Part shown: piece after piece, positions 1 to 7,495 of the stretch
How positions within the stretch are numbered: the stretch's first letter is position 1
Layout: every line of letters begins with the position of its first letter
Assembly (NCBI RefSeq): GCF_036013955.1
Contig: NZ_CP107903.1
Span: forward strand, 6,634,001-6,698,000
DNA: 64,000 bases
From: Streptomyces sp. NBC_00459
Lineage (GTDB): Bacteria; Actinomycetota; Actinomycetes; Streptomycetales; Streptomycetaceae
Direction: 5' to 3'
Position numbers and translations under genes: made by a program
The notes under the pieces: generated by a model
The model's database searches: none
What the model was told of the DNA's origin: nothing
The model's input: only the letters and a program-made list of their open reading frames with translations

Positions 1-70
1 AGCGCATGGGGCGGAGGGTCAGTTCGAAGCCCGGGTCGAGAAGGTTCTTTTCGGCGTGGGTGGAGCTCAT
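1..70 (-). CDS. nrdB: Ribonucleotide reductase beta subunit (N-terminal fragment, cut by window edge)
   Basis: Only the first 23 codons lie in the window, reading MSSTHAEKNLLDPGFELTLR and then PMR. The ATG shares its A with the TAA stop of the upstream alpha-subunit gene (TAATG), so the two are translationally coupled. The identity rests on position directly after a class I alpha subunit and on a start that resembles actinobacterial beta subunits. The beta subunit carries the metal cofactor that makes the radical used by the alpha subunit. The metal ligands lie outside the window. Confidence 0.8.
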   Translation of the reverse strand, partial: MSSTHAEKNLLDPGFELTLRPMR

Positions 71-2448
71 TACTGGCAGGCCTCGCAGGACTCGGGGTTT
101 TCCAGGGAGCAGGCGACGGCGTCGGGGTCGGCGGCCTGCTGGACGGGGATGGTCTTCTCGGGCTGCGCCTGGGCCTGCGCGGCACGGGCGATGCGGGTCG
201 CCGGGCGCGAGCGCAGGTAGTACGTCGTCTTCAGGCCCGACTTCCAGGCGTACGCGTACATCGAGGAGAGCTTGCCGATGGTCGGCGTCTCCAGGAACAG
301 GTTCAGGGACTGCGCCTGGTCGAGGAACGGCGTCCGGGCGGCGGCCATGTCGATCAGCCCGCGCTGCGGGATCTCCCACGCCGTGCGGTACAGGGCCCGT
401 ACGTCGGCCGGGATCCACGCGAAGTCCTGCACCGAGCCGTTCGACTCGCGCAGCGCCTCACGGGTGCGGGCGTCCCACACGCCGAGGTCCTTCAACTCCC
501 GTACCAGGTACGAGTTGACCTGGAGGAACTCGCCGGACAGCGTCTCGCGCTTGAACAGGTTGGAGACCTGCGGCTCGATGCACTCGTACACCCCGGCGAT
601 CGAGGCGATGGTGGCGGTGGGCGCGATCGCCAGGAGCAGGGAGTTGCGCATCCCGGTCGCGGCGATACGTTCCCGCAGCGCCGACCAGCGCTCGGGCCAG
701 GTCAGCTCCACGTCGTAGTGGTCGGGGTGCAGCACACCGCGGGCCGTACGGGTCTTCTCCCAGGCAGGCAGCGGGCCGTTGCGCTCGGCGAGGTCGGCGG
801 AGGCCTCGTACGCGGCGAGCATGATCCGCTCGGCGATGCGCGTGGAGAGGGCCTTGGCCTCGGGCGAGTCGAAGGGGACGCGCAGCTTGAAGAAGACGTC
901 CTGGAGGCCCATCGCGCCCAGACCGACCGGACGCCACCGCGAGTTGGAGCGGCCCGCCTGCTCGGTCGGGTAGAAGTTGATGTCGACGACCCGGTCGAGG
1001 AAGGTGACGGCGGTACGGACCGTCTCGTCCAGCCGCTCCCAGTCGATGTCCCCGTCGACCACGAACGCGCCGAGGTTCACGGAGCCCAGGTTGCAGACCG
1101 CGGTCTCCCCGTCGTCCGTGACCTCCAGGATCTCGGTGCACAGGTTCGAGGAGTGGACGACACTGCCGGGCTCGGCCGTCTGGTTGGCGGTGCGGTTGGC
1201 CGCGTCCTTGAAGGTCATCCAGCCCTGGCCGGTCTGCGCGAGCGTACGCATCATGCGGCCGTACAGATCACGGGCCGGGATGGTCCTGCGGGCGAGCCCG
1301 GCCTCCTCCGCCTTGCGGTAGGCAGCGTCGAACTCGTCGCCCCACAGGTCGACCAGCTCGGGCACGTCGGAGGGGGAGAACAGCGACCAGAGGGCGTCCG
1401 CGTTCACCCGGCGCATGAACTCGTCCGGGATCCAGTGCGCGAGGTTCAGGTTGTGCGTACGGCGGGCGTCCTCACCCGTGTTGTCGCGCAGCTCCAGGAA
1501 CTCCTCGATGTCGGAGTGCCAGGTCTCCAGGTAGACCGCGGCCGCGCCCTTGCGCCGACCGCCCTGGTTCACGGCGGCCACGGAGGCGTCCAGCGTCTTC
1601 AGGAACGGCACGATGCCGTTGGAGTGCCCGTTGGTGCCCCGGATCAGCGAACCGCGGCTGCGGATCCGGGAGTACGACAGCCCGATGCCACCGGCGTGCT
1701 TGGAGAGGCGGGCGACCTGGTGGTAGCGGTCGTAGATGGAGTCCAGCTCGTCCAGCGGGGAGTCGAGGAGGTAGCAGGACGACATCTGGGGGTGCCGGGT
1801 ACCGGAGTTGAAGAGGGTGGGGGAGGAGGGGAGGTAGTCGAGGCGGCTCATCAGCCGGTAGAGCGAGGCGACTTCGTCCAGCCCCCGAACAGTGTCGTCC
1901 TCGGCCAGCCCGCTCGCGACGCGCAGCATGAAGTGCTGGGGCGTCTCGATGACCCGGCGCGTGATCGGGTGACGCAGGAGGTACCGGCTGTGCAGGGTGC
2001 GCAGCCCGAAGTACCCGAAGCGGTCGTCGCCCTCGACGTCGATCAGGGCGTTCAGCCGGTCCGTGTGCAGCCGTACGAACTCGGCGGTGCGGTCGGCGAT
2101 CAGGCCCTCCCGGTGGCCGACCGCGACCGACTCGGAGAAGGACGTGACGCCCTGCGAGGCCGCCTCCGCGGCGATGGTGACGGTCAGCAGGCGGGCGGCC
2201 AGCCGGGAGTAGGCGGGGTCCTCGGAGATGAGGCCGGCCGCGGCCTCGGTGGCCAGCTCGCGCAGCTCCGACACATCGGCCCGCGCGGACCGGCCGCGCA
2301 GCGCGGCGGCGGCGACCCGGCCGGGGTCGGCGTCGGGAAGGTCGGCGGTCAGCTCGGTCAGGATCCGCAGGAGCGCGGTACCGGGACCGTCAGTCTCCAC
2401 TGGGGCCACTGGGGTCGCTGAAGCCGGTTCGGCTGGCGCGATGGTCAC
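70..2448 (-). CDS. nrdA: Class I ribonucleoside-diphosphate reductase, alpha subunit
   Basis: Catalytic subunit that reduces ribonucleotides to deoxyribonucleotides in the cytosol. The 792-residue product has the class I active-site motif NLCTE (N435, C437, E439), an upstream SSCYLLD stretch with the partner cysteine, the GRRKGAAAVYLE region, and a C-terminal CEAC pair of the kind that is re-reduced by thioredoxin or glutaredoxin. The GTG at 2448 is chosen because a GAGGGAGAG-type ribosome site sits just upstream; an in-frame extension to 2544 would run into the riboswitch leader. It overlaps nrdB (TAATG). The leader carries a cobalamin riboswitch and two NrdR-like boxes, as known for Streptomyces class Ia reductase, which is switched off when B12 allows the class II enzyme to work. 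Confidence 0.93.
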   Translation of the reverse strand: MTIAPAEPASATPVAPVETDGPGTALLRILTELTADLPDADPGRVAAAALRGRSARADVSELRELATEAAAGLISEDPAYSRLAARLLTVTIAAEAASQGVTSFSESVAVGHREGLIADRTAEFVRLHTDRLNALIDVEGDDRFGYFGLRTLHSRYLLRHPITRRVIETPQHFMLRVASGLAEDDTVRGLDEVASLYRLMSRLDYLPSSPTLFNSGTRHPQMSSCYLLDSPLDELDSIYDRYHQVARLSKHAGGIGLSYSRIRSRGSLIRGTNGHSNGIVPFLKTLDASVAAVNQGGRRKGAAAVYLETWHSDIEEFLELRDNTGEDARRTHNLNLAHWIPDEFMRRVNADALWSLFSPSDVPELVDLWGDEFDAAYRKAEEAGLARRTIPARDLYGRMMRTLAQTGQGWMTFKDAANRTANQTAEPGSVVHSSNLCTEILEVTDDGETAVCNLGSVNLGAFVVDGDIDWERLDETVRTAVTFLDRVVDINFYPTEQAGRSNSRWRPVGLGAMGLQDVFFKLRVPFDSPEAKALSTRIAERIMLAAYEASADLAERNGPLPAWEKTRTARGVLHPDHYDVELTWPERWSALRERIAATGMRNSLLLAIAPTATIASIAGVYECIEPQVSNLFKRETLSGEFLQVNSYLVRELKDLGVWDARTREALRESNGSVQDFAWIPADVRALYRTAWEIPQRGLIDMAAARTPFLDQAQSLNLFLETPTIGKLSSMYAYAWKSGLKTTYYLRSRPATRIARAAQAQAQPEKTIPVQQAADPDAVACSLENPESCEACQ

Positions 2449-2559
2449 AGGGGGGCTCTCCCTCGCTCGGCACGGGGCCTTGCGGAGGGCAGCGGGGCAC
2501 ACGGACGCCTTACGGGTACGCGCGCGTCCACCGGCCCACTCCACGAGGCCCGGACGTCA

Positions 2560-2715
2560 GGCGCCCGGACCGGTCGGCCGGGCACACCGTCGGCAGGTCC
2601 TCGGACTGGACATGCGCACAGCCGTGCGGGAGGCACGAACGCGCACATGTACACCGTTGCGGGACAGTTCCGGATTCGCACCGGATTCCCCTGCGGCGAC
2701 AGCGAGCATGAGCAT
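2560..2715 (-). promoter_or_regulatory. Cobalamin (B12) riboswitch in the nrdAB leader
   Basis: Read on the minus strand, the leader has the conserved core with GGTGCGAATCCGG followed by ACTGTCCCGCAACGGT (plus coordinates about 2653-2690) and, further downstream, a B12 box CAGTCCGAGGACCTGCC at 2592-2608. These are the two hallmark segments of cobalamin riboswitches. Outer boundaries are approximate because the closing helix was not folded. About 110 bases separate the aptamer from the nrdA start, enough for an expression platform. B12 binding is expected to lower nrdAB expression. Confidence 0.9.
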
Positions 2716-2726
2716 ACATCTTGTGT
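2711..2726 (-). promoter_or_regulatory. NrdR-like box, promoter-distal of transcription (box 2)
   Basis: Minus-strand ACACAAGATGTATGCT resembles the 16-bp NrdR box (acaCwAtATaTwGtgt). It is separated by 15 bp from a second box at 2742-2757, the paired spacing typical of NrdR operators. It abuts or slightly overlaps the estimated 5' edge of the riboswitch. Confidence 0.75.
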
Positions 2727-2741
2727 CGGGCACTGGAAGCA

Positions 2742-2757
2742 CCCCCACATGTTGTGT
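2742..2757 (-). promoter_or_regulatory. NrdR-like box, upstream (box 1)
   Basis: Minus-strand ACACAACATGTGGGGG has the ACACAA left half of an NrdR box but a degenerate right half. Its 31-bp centre-to-centre distance from the 2711-2726 box is about three helical turns. NrdR is a dATP-sensing repressor of ribonucleotide reductase genes, so this pair would add transcriptional control above the riboswitch. Confidence 0.72.
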
Positions 2758-2795
2758 CGTATCGGCGAGTTGAGTGGATTGGAGGGGTACGACAA

Positions 2796-2823
2796 CGGGC
2801 CGCCGGATTGCTCCGGCGGCCCG
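2796..2823 (-). terminator. Hairpin terminator after the permease gene
   Basis: Perfect 12-bp stem CGGGCCGCCGGA / TCCGGCGGCCCG with a 4-base loop, 24 bases beyond the permease stop. It separates that operon from the nrd promoter region. Confidence 0.75.
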
Positions 2824-2847
2824 CTGTCGCAAGGTTGGGGCGTCCGT

Positions 2848-4458
2848 TCAGTGGGCCGAGCCCGCCGTGGCAGGCGGCAGTTCCACCGCCACACCCGGGT
2901 CGCCCGCGTCAGCCGTGTAGTCCGACGGCTTCGTCTGGTCCACGCCGTCCGGGGCCTTCAGCGCCTTCAGCGCGAAGGTGAGGACCACGGTGACGACGAC
3001 GTTCAGGACGAACGCCGTCAGGCCGATGTAACCGATCTCACCGATCCCGGGGATCTCCTTCGAGCTGCCGCCGAAGTGCTTCTGCGTCGGGGACGCGACC
3101 CCGTACGCCGCCAGCGTGCCGTACAGCATGCCGACCGCCCAGCCGGCCAGCAGGGCCCAGCGGTGGAACCAGCGGGTGAACAGGCCGCCGACCAGGGCCG
3201 GGAAGGTCTGCAGGATCCAGATGCCGCCCAGCAGCTGGAAGTTGATGGCGACCGTCTTGTCCATGGTCAGCACGAAGATCAGCGCGCCCACCTTCACCAG
3301 CAGCGAGACCAGCTTGGAGACCTTGGTCTCCTGCGCCGGTGTCGCGTCGGGCTTGAGGAAGTCCTTGTAGATGTTGCGGGTGAAGAGGTTCGCCGCCGCG
3401 ATGGACATGATGGCCGCCGGGACGAGGGCACCGATGCCGATCGCCGCGAAGGCCACACCCGCGAACCAGGACGGGAACATGTCCTCGAAGAGCTGCGGGA
3501 TCGCCAACTGGGGGTTGGTGACCTTGACCCCGGCCGCGATCGCCATGAAGCCCAGCAGCGCCAGCAGCCCGAGCATCAGGGAGTAGAGCGGCAGGATCGT
3601 GGTGTTGCGGCGGATCACCTCACGGCTCCTGGAGGACAGGGTCGCCGTGATCGAGTGCGGGTACATGAACAGCGCGAGCGCGGAACCCAGCGCCAGCGTG
3701 GCGTAGGTCCACTGGCCGGCCTCGGCGGGGATCAGGGCGCCCGCCTTGGCGGCGGTGTACTTCTCGCTCGCCGCGCCGAAGACCTCGTCGAACCCGCCCA
3801 GCTTGATCGGGATGTAGATGATCGCCACCGCGATGACGATGTAGATCAGCGTGTCCTTCACGAACGCGATCAGGGCGGGGGCCCGCAGACCCGAGGAGTA
3901 CGTGTAGGCCGCCAGCACGCCGAACGCGATCAGCAGCGGGAGGTCCTTCACGAACCAGTTCGTGTTCTCGCCGCCGCCGACGCCCATCACGTCGAGGACC
4001 GCCTGGATGCCGACCAGCTGGAGCGCGATGTACGGCATGGTCGCCAGGATGCCGGTGACCGCCACCGCCAGCGACAGGCCCTTCGAGCCGAAGCGCCCGC
4101 GTACGAAGTCCGAGGTGGTGACGTATCCGTGCTTGTGGGAGACCGACCACAGCCGGGGCAGGAAGGTGAAGATCAGGGGGTACACCAGGATCGTGTACGG
4201 CACCGCGAAGAAGCCGGCCGCGCCCGCCGCGTAGATCGCCGCCGGTACGGCCACGAAGGTGTACGCCGTGTACAGGTCGCCGCCGAGCAGGAACCAGGTG
4301 ACCCAGGTGCCGAACGACCGGCCGCCCAGGCCCCATTCGTCGAGGCTGTTCTCGTTCTCGGCCCTGCGCCAGCGCGAGGCCATGAAGCCGATGACCGTGA
4401 CGGCCAGGAAGAAGATGATGAAGACGGCGAGTGCCACGCCGTTCACGCCGTCGTTCAC
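2848..4458 (-). CDS. Sodium:solute symporter family permease, monocarboxylate (MctP) type
   Basis: Integral membrane transporter of 536 residues with about 13 hydrophobic segments in the arrangement of the SSS family. The N-terminus begins with a membrane helix (VALAVFIIFFLAVTVIGF), followed by the GGRSFG and LLGGDLYTAYTF stretches characteristic of this family. Translation starts at GTG 4458, overlapping the TGA of the upstream DUF3311 gene (GTGA), so the two are co-translated. DUF3311 followed by an SSS permease is a common actinobacterial pair linked to uptake of pyruvate, lactate or acetate. The substrate is inferred from family resemblance only. The C-terminal 30 residues are a polar cytoplasmic tail. 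Confidence 0.85.
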   Translation of the reverse strand: MNDGVNGVALAVFIIFFLAVTVIGFMASRWRRAENENSLDEWGLGGRSFGTWVTWFLLGGDLYTAYTFVAVPAAIYAAGAAGFFAVPYTILVYPLIFTFLPRLWSVSHKHGYVTTSDFVRGRFGSKGLSLAVAVTGILATMPYIALQLVGIQAVLDVMGVGGGENTNWFVKDLPLLIAFGVLAAYTYSSGLRAPALIAFVKDTLIYIVIAVAIIYIPIKLGGFDEVFGAASEKYTAAKAGALIPAEAGQWTYATLALGSALALFMYPHSITATLSSRSREVIRRNTTILPLYSLMLGLLALLGFMAIAAGVKVTNPQLAIPQLFEDMFPSWFAGVAFAAIGIGALVPAAIMSIAAANLFTRNIYKDFLKPDATPAQETKVSKLVSLLVKVGALIFVLTMDKTVAINFQLLGGIWILQTFPALVGGLFTRWFHRWALLAGWAVGMLYGTLAAYGVASPTQKHFGGSSKEIPGIGEIGYIGLTAFVLNVVVTVVLTFALKALKAPDGVDQTKPSDYTADAGDPGVAVELPPATAGSAH

Positions 4459-4760
4459 GCGGACGCACCCCCGTCCTCGGCAGCCGCAGAGGCCGAAGCC
4501 GAGGTCGCTCTGCGGGCGCGCTGGTCACGCTGCCAGAGCTGGTACGCGGTCATCGTCAGCGCGGTGGAGACGAGCACCCACAGCATCTGGTACCAGTAGA
4601 AGAACGGGATGCCGATGAAGGCAGGATCCACCTTCGCGTACGAGCCCACCCACAGCATCGCGACGAAGGGTGCGAAGAGGCAGAGCCCGATGACGACGCG
4701 GATCGGAGTCACCACCGGTTGTTCCGTGACCGGTTGTCTCACTTCAGGCGCTTCTGGCAT
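4455..4760 (-). CDS. DUF3311 small membrane protein, permease partner
   Basis: A 101-residue protein with two membrane segments (about residues 20-40 and 52-72) joined by the conserved motif PAFIGIPFFYWYQ, which marks DUF3311. The ATG at 4760 is preferred over longer in-frame starts because a GGGGACGGAG ribosome site lies upstream and because the family starts close to the first helix. It overlaps the downstream symporter by four bases and probably acts as an accessory subunit of it. The promoter lies in 4761-4926, which contains a 16-bp palindrome. Confidence 0.85.
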   Translation of the reverse strand: MPEAPEVRQPVTEQPVVTPIRVVIGLCLFAPFVAMLWVGSYAKVDPAFIGIPFFYWYQMLWVLVSTALTMTAYQLWQRDQRARRATSASASAAAEDGGASA

Positions 4761-4789
4761 GTCAAGACTCCGTCCCCTCACCGATTCCT

Positions 4790-4805
4790 GTGATCGCTTG
4801 ATCAC
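4790..4805. promoter_or_regulatory. Palindromic candidate operator upstream of the DUF3311-permease operon
   Basis: GTGATC-GCTT-GATCAC: two perfect 6-bp arms around four bases, 30 bp upstream of the DUF3311 start codon. Placement at or just after a promoter suggests a repressor site. The regulator is unknown; a GntR- or FadR-like protein is possible. Confidence 0.45.
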
Positions 4806-4926
4806 TTGTGCAACGCGCAGGAATCTAGGGGACGGTTCCCTTTTACGGAACCCCGTCCGCATAACGGATAACCCCTGTTGGTGAGGGGAATGTGTCAGCG
4901 GCGACGGAACGGGTTCGCGGGCGCGG

Positions 4927-5691
4927 TCAGTCGAGCGGGCGCTTCAGCCTCGCCACGAACTTGTACCGGTCGCCCCGGTAGACGGATCGCACCCATTCCA
5001 CCGGCTGGCCGTCCTTGTCCAGCGAGTGCCGGGACAGCATCAGCATCGGCAGGCCCACGTCGGTGCCGAGCAGACCGGCCTCGCGCGGAGTGGCCAGGGA
5101 GGTCTCGATGGTCTCCTCGGCCTCCGCGAGGTGGACGTCGTACACCTCGGCGAGGGCCGTGTAGAGGGACGTGTACTTCACGAGCGACCTGCGCAGGGCC
5201 GGGAAGCGCTTCGCGGAGAGATGGGTGGTCTCTATGGCCATCGGCTCGCCGTTCGCCATCCGCAGCCGCTCGATGCGCAGGACGCGCCCGCCCGCCGTGA
5301 TGTCGAGCAGGCCGGCGAGGGCGTCGTCGGCGGTGATGTAGCCGATGTCGAGGAGCTGCGAGGTGGGTTCGAGGCCCTGGGCGCGCATGTCCTCGGTGTA
5401 CGAGGTGAGTTGCAGCGCCTGGGAGACCTTCGGCTTGGCAACGAAGGTGCCCTTGCCCTGGATGCGTTCGAGCCGGCCCTCGACGACCAGTTCCTGGAGG
5501 GCCTGGCGGACGGTGGTGCGGGAGGTGTCGAACTCCGCCGCCAGTGTGCGCTCGGGCGGGACCGGGGTGCCGGGCGACTGGGTCTCCGTCATGTCGAGCA
5601 GATGCTTCTTCAGACGGTAGTACTTGGGCACGCGCGCGGTACGGACGGTAGCCCCACCCTCGTTCTCCGCACTGCTCACGTCGGTGCTCAT
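4927..5691 (-). CDS. dasR: DasR, GntR/HutC-family global repressor of aminosugar use
   Basis: A 254-residue regulator. The N-terminal winged helix (about residues 22-90) contains PPERTLAAEFDTSRTTVRQA and the GKGTFVAK wing. The C-terminal UTRA effector domain (about 100-250) binds phosphorylated sugars. The sequence agrees closely with S. coelicolor DasR as I recall it, including the MSTDVSSAENEGG start. In Streptomyces DasR represses N-acetylglucosamine and chitooligosaccharide genes and touches antibiotic and development genes; glucosamine-6-phosphate releases it from DNA. It is transcribed away from dasABC across a 400-bp region holding several dre-type sites, which suggests mutual and possibly autogenous control. 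Confidence 0.97.
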   Translation of the reverse strand: MSTDVSSAENEGGATVRTARVPKYYRLKKHLLDMTETQSPGTPVPPERTLAAEFDTSRTTVRQALQELVVEGRLERIQGKGTFVAKPKVSQALQLTSYTEDMRAQGLEPTSQLLDIGYITADDALAGLLDITAGGRVLRIERLRMANGEPMAIETTHLSAKRFPALRRSLVKYTSLYTALAEVYDVHLAEAEETIETSLATPREAGLLGTDVGLPMLMLSRHSLDKDGQPVEWVRSVYRGDRYKFVARLKRPLD

Positions 5692-5844
5692 GCTCCGCCT
5701 TCCGGGCTCCTGGTGCCGCTACGGCCGGCGTCCCCGCCGGTCCAAGTTCACATCGTGGCACGGCCGACGCCCCGATTGACCTGTGAATGGTCCCTGAGGG
5801 CCGTGCGCGCTCCGTGATCCCCTCTGTATACCTTCACGCCCCTC

Positions 5845-5860
5845 GCTGGTCTAGTCCACC
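5845..5860. promoter_or_regulatory. dre-type DasR operator in the dasR-dasA intergenic region
   Basis: GCTGGTCTAGTCCACC matches 12 of 16 positions of the DasR consensus ACTGGTCTAGACCAGT. It lies 154 bp upstream of dasR and about 230 bp upstream of dasA, so it may serve dasR itself. Confidence 0.7.
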
Positions 5861-5903
5861 GCAGGGAAAGCTCCGTCCAAGGTCATCTTCGGGACTCCCT
5901 GGA

Positions 5904-5919
5904 AGTGGTCTACCTCGTT
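5904..5919. promoter_or_regulatory. Half-site resembling a dre element
   Basis: AGTGGTCTACCTCGTT keeps the TGGTCTA left half of the DasR site, but the right half is degenerate. It may be a weak or cooperative site between the stronger elements at 5845 and 6051. Confidence 0.35.
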
Positions 5920-6015
5920 CCGGATGGATGCGCGGGGCATTTCCGCCACCTTCTTACTTAAAGGTTCCTGCATATGTAGGTCACATAACGGCTGGTCAAA
6001 GGCGTTCCCGCACCC

Positions 6016-6021
6016 TTGACA
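6016..6021 (+). promoter_or_regulatory. Candidate -35 element of the dasA promoter
   Basis: A perfect TTGACA lies 71-76 bp upstream of the dasA start. No strong -10 hexamer follows at 17-18 bp (CAAGCT is the best), so the promoter assignment is tentative. The dre-like sequences at 6027-6042 and 6051-6066 would then cover the promoter and transcript start. Confidence 0.4.
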
Positions 6022-6026
6022 CGTTG

Positions 6027-6042
6027 TTTGGTCTGAGCCAAG
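6027..6042. promoter_or_regulatory. Degenerate dre-like element in the dasA promoter
   Basis: TTTGGTCTGAGCCAAG keeps the TGGTCT half and the opposing CCA of the DasR site (about 9 of 16 positions). It sits 9 bp upstream of the better site at 6051. Confidence 0.4.
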
Positions 6043-6050
6043 CTCCGCCT

Positions 6051-6066
6051 ACTGGTCTACACCATT
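6051..6066. promoter_or_regulatory. dre operator of dasABC
   Basis: ACTGGTCTACACCATT is a strong match to the DasR consensus. It ends 25 bp before the dasA start codon and 14 bp before its ribosome site, where bound DasR would block transcription of the chitobiose transporter. Confidence 0.85.
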
Positions 6067-6091
6067 GGTCCAGCTCCCAGAGGAGGTTGGC

Positions 6092-7375
6092 GTGAAGCGC
6101 AAGCTGATAGCCGCGATCGGTATCGCGGGCATGATGGTCTCCGTCGCGGCATGCGGGGACAGTGGCAGTGGCGGCTCGGACAACACCGGCGCCGACGCCA
6201 AGGAGCTGACCGTCTGGCTGACCGTGGACGCGCAGAACAACTGGCCCGAGCTGGTGAAGGCCGCCGACGCCGCGCTGACGAAGAAGCACCCCGGCATCAA
6301 GATCAACCACGAGTACTACGGCTGGCCCGACAAGAACGCCAAGCTCGACGCCGTCCTCGCCACGGACAAGGCCCCCGACGTGGTCGAGATGGGCAACACC
6401 GAGATGCTCGGCTACATGGTCAAGGGTGCCTTCGCCCCCCTCGACCCGGCGAAGTTCGACAACTCGGCCGCCTGGCTGGACGGCCTCAAGGCCTCCGTCA
6501 CCTACGACGGCAAGACGTACGGCGTCCCCTACTACGCCGGTGGCCGCGTCGCCAACTGGCGCAAGGACGTGGCGGCTTCGGTCGGCGTCAAGTCCGTGCC
6601 GAAGACGTACGCCGAACTCACCTCCGCCCTGGACAAGATCCAGAAGAAGGAGGGCGACAAGTACAACGCCTGGTACCAGCCCACCCGCGACTGGTACGCC
6701 GCCATGTCCTTCGTGTACGACGCCGGCGGCTCGATCGCCGAGGAGTCGGGCGGCCAGTGGAAGGCGAACCTCTCCTCGCCGGAGTCCGTCAAGGGCCTCA
6801 CCGAGTTCAAGAACGTCATCGACAAGTACATGCACGGCGACAAGACCAAGGACGAGTCCGACCGCTACATCGTCTACGGCCAGGGCAAGACGAGCATGAT
6901 CTTCGCGGCCGCCTGGGAGGGCGCGACCGCCGAGGCGCCGGAGAACGACAAGACCGGCAAGCTCAAGGGCAACCTGGAGAACTTCGTGATGCCCGGCCCG
7001 TCCGGCAAGAACATGCCGGTCTTCCTGGGCGGTTCCGACCTCGCCGTCCCGGTGAAGTCGAAGGCGCAGAGCGTCGCCGCCGAGTGGATCAACGCCTACA
7101 CCGGAGCGAGCGGCCAGAAGGGCCTGATCGCCAAGGGCAACCTGCCCAACAACAAGACCGACCTCGCCACCCTGAAGAGCGACCCGGCGACGGCGGTCCC
7201 GGCCACGGCGGCCGAGTCCAACTGGTTCGTGCCGATGGCACCGGGCTGGGGCCAGGTCGAGAAGGCCCAGATCCTGCAGACGATGCTGCAGAACATCGGC
7301 ACCGGCAAGAAGACGGTCGAGGCCGCCGCGAAGGAAGCGGACGCGGCGATCGACGAGGTCATCAACGTCAAGTAG
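6092..7375 (+). CDS. dasA: DasA, chitobiose-binding lipoprotein of the DasABC transporter
   Basis: Extracytoplasmic solute-binding protein (427 residues) of the carbohydrate uptake 1 ABC family. The start is a lipoprotein signal: positive MKRK, a hydrophobic stretch, then lipobox VAAC with the lipidated cysteine at residue 21, followed by a Gly/Ser linker. The GTG at 6092 follows an AGAGGAGG ribosome site; an earlier in-frame codon at 6065 would spoil the signal peptide. In Streptomyces DasA binds chitobiose from chitin breakdown and delivers it to DasB/DasC. No ATPase gene is present in this operon; the shared sugar ATPase MsiK encoded elsewhere is the expected partner. The promoter carries dre sites, so DasR represses it. 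Confidence 0.95.
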   Translation: MKRKLIAAIGIAGMMVSVAACGDSGSGGSDNTGADAKELTVWLTVDAQNNWPELVKAADAALTKKHPGIKINHEYYGWPDKNAKLDAVLATDKAPDVVEMGNTEMLGYMVKGAFAPLDPAKFDNSAAWLDGLKASVTYDGKTYGVPYYAGGRVANWRKDVAASVGVKSVPKTYAELTSALDKIQKKEGDKYNAWYQPTRDWYAAMSFVYDAGGSIAEESGGQWKANLSSPESVKGLTEFKNVIDKYMHGDKTKDESDRYIVYGQGKTSMIFAAAWEGATAEAPENDKTGKLKGNLENFVMPGPSGKNMPVFLGGSDLAVPVKSKAQSVAAEWINAYTGASGQKGLIAKGNLPNNKTDLATLKSDPATAVPATAAESNWFVPMAPGWGQVEKAQILQTMLQNIGTGKKTVEAAAKEADAAIDEVINVK

Positions 7376-7495
7376 CGAGCCGAAGCGGGGCCCTGACACG
7401 GAGAGGGCCCCGCTCGCCCGTCACCTGAAGGACCTGGACGAACCTCGACGACCGCAATGACAGTACGACCTGAGGGACCGCTGAGGAGCGCGCGG

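Noticed and set aside
718..2421. 567-codon open frame on the plus strand opposite nrdA
   Set aside because: Antisense to a gene with a complete ribonucleotide reductase active site.
2647..4599. 650-codon open frame on the plus strand over the permease genes
   Set aside because: Antisense of the SSS permease and DUF3311 genes; the product has no recognisable domain.
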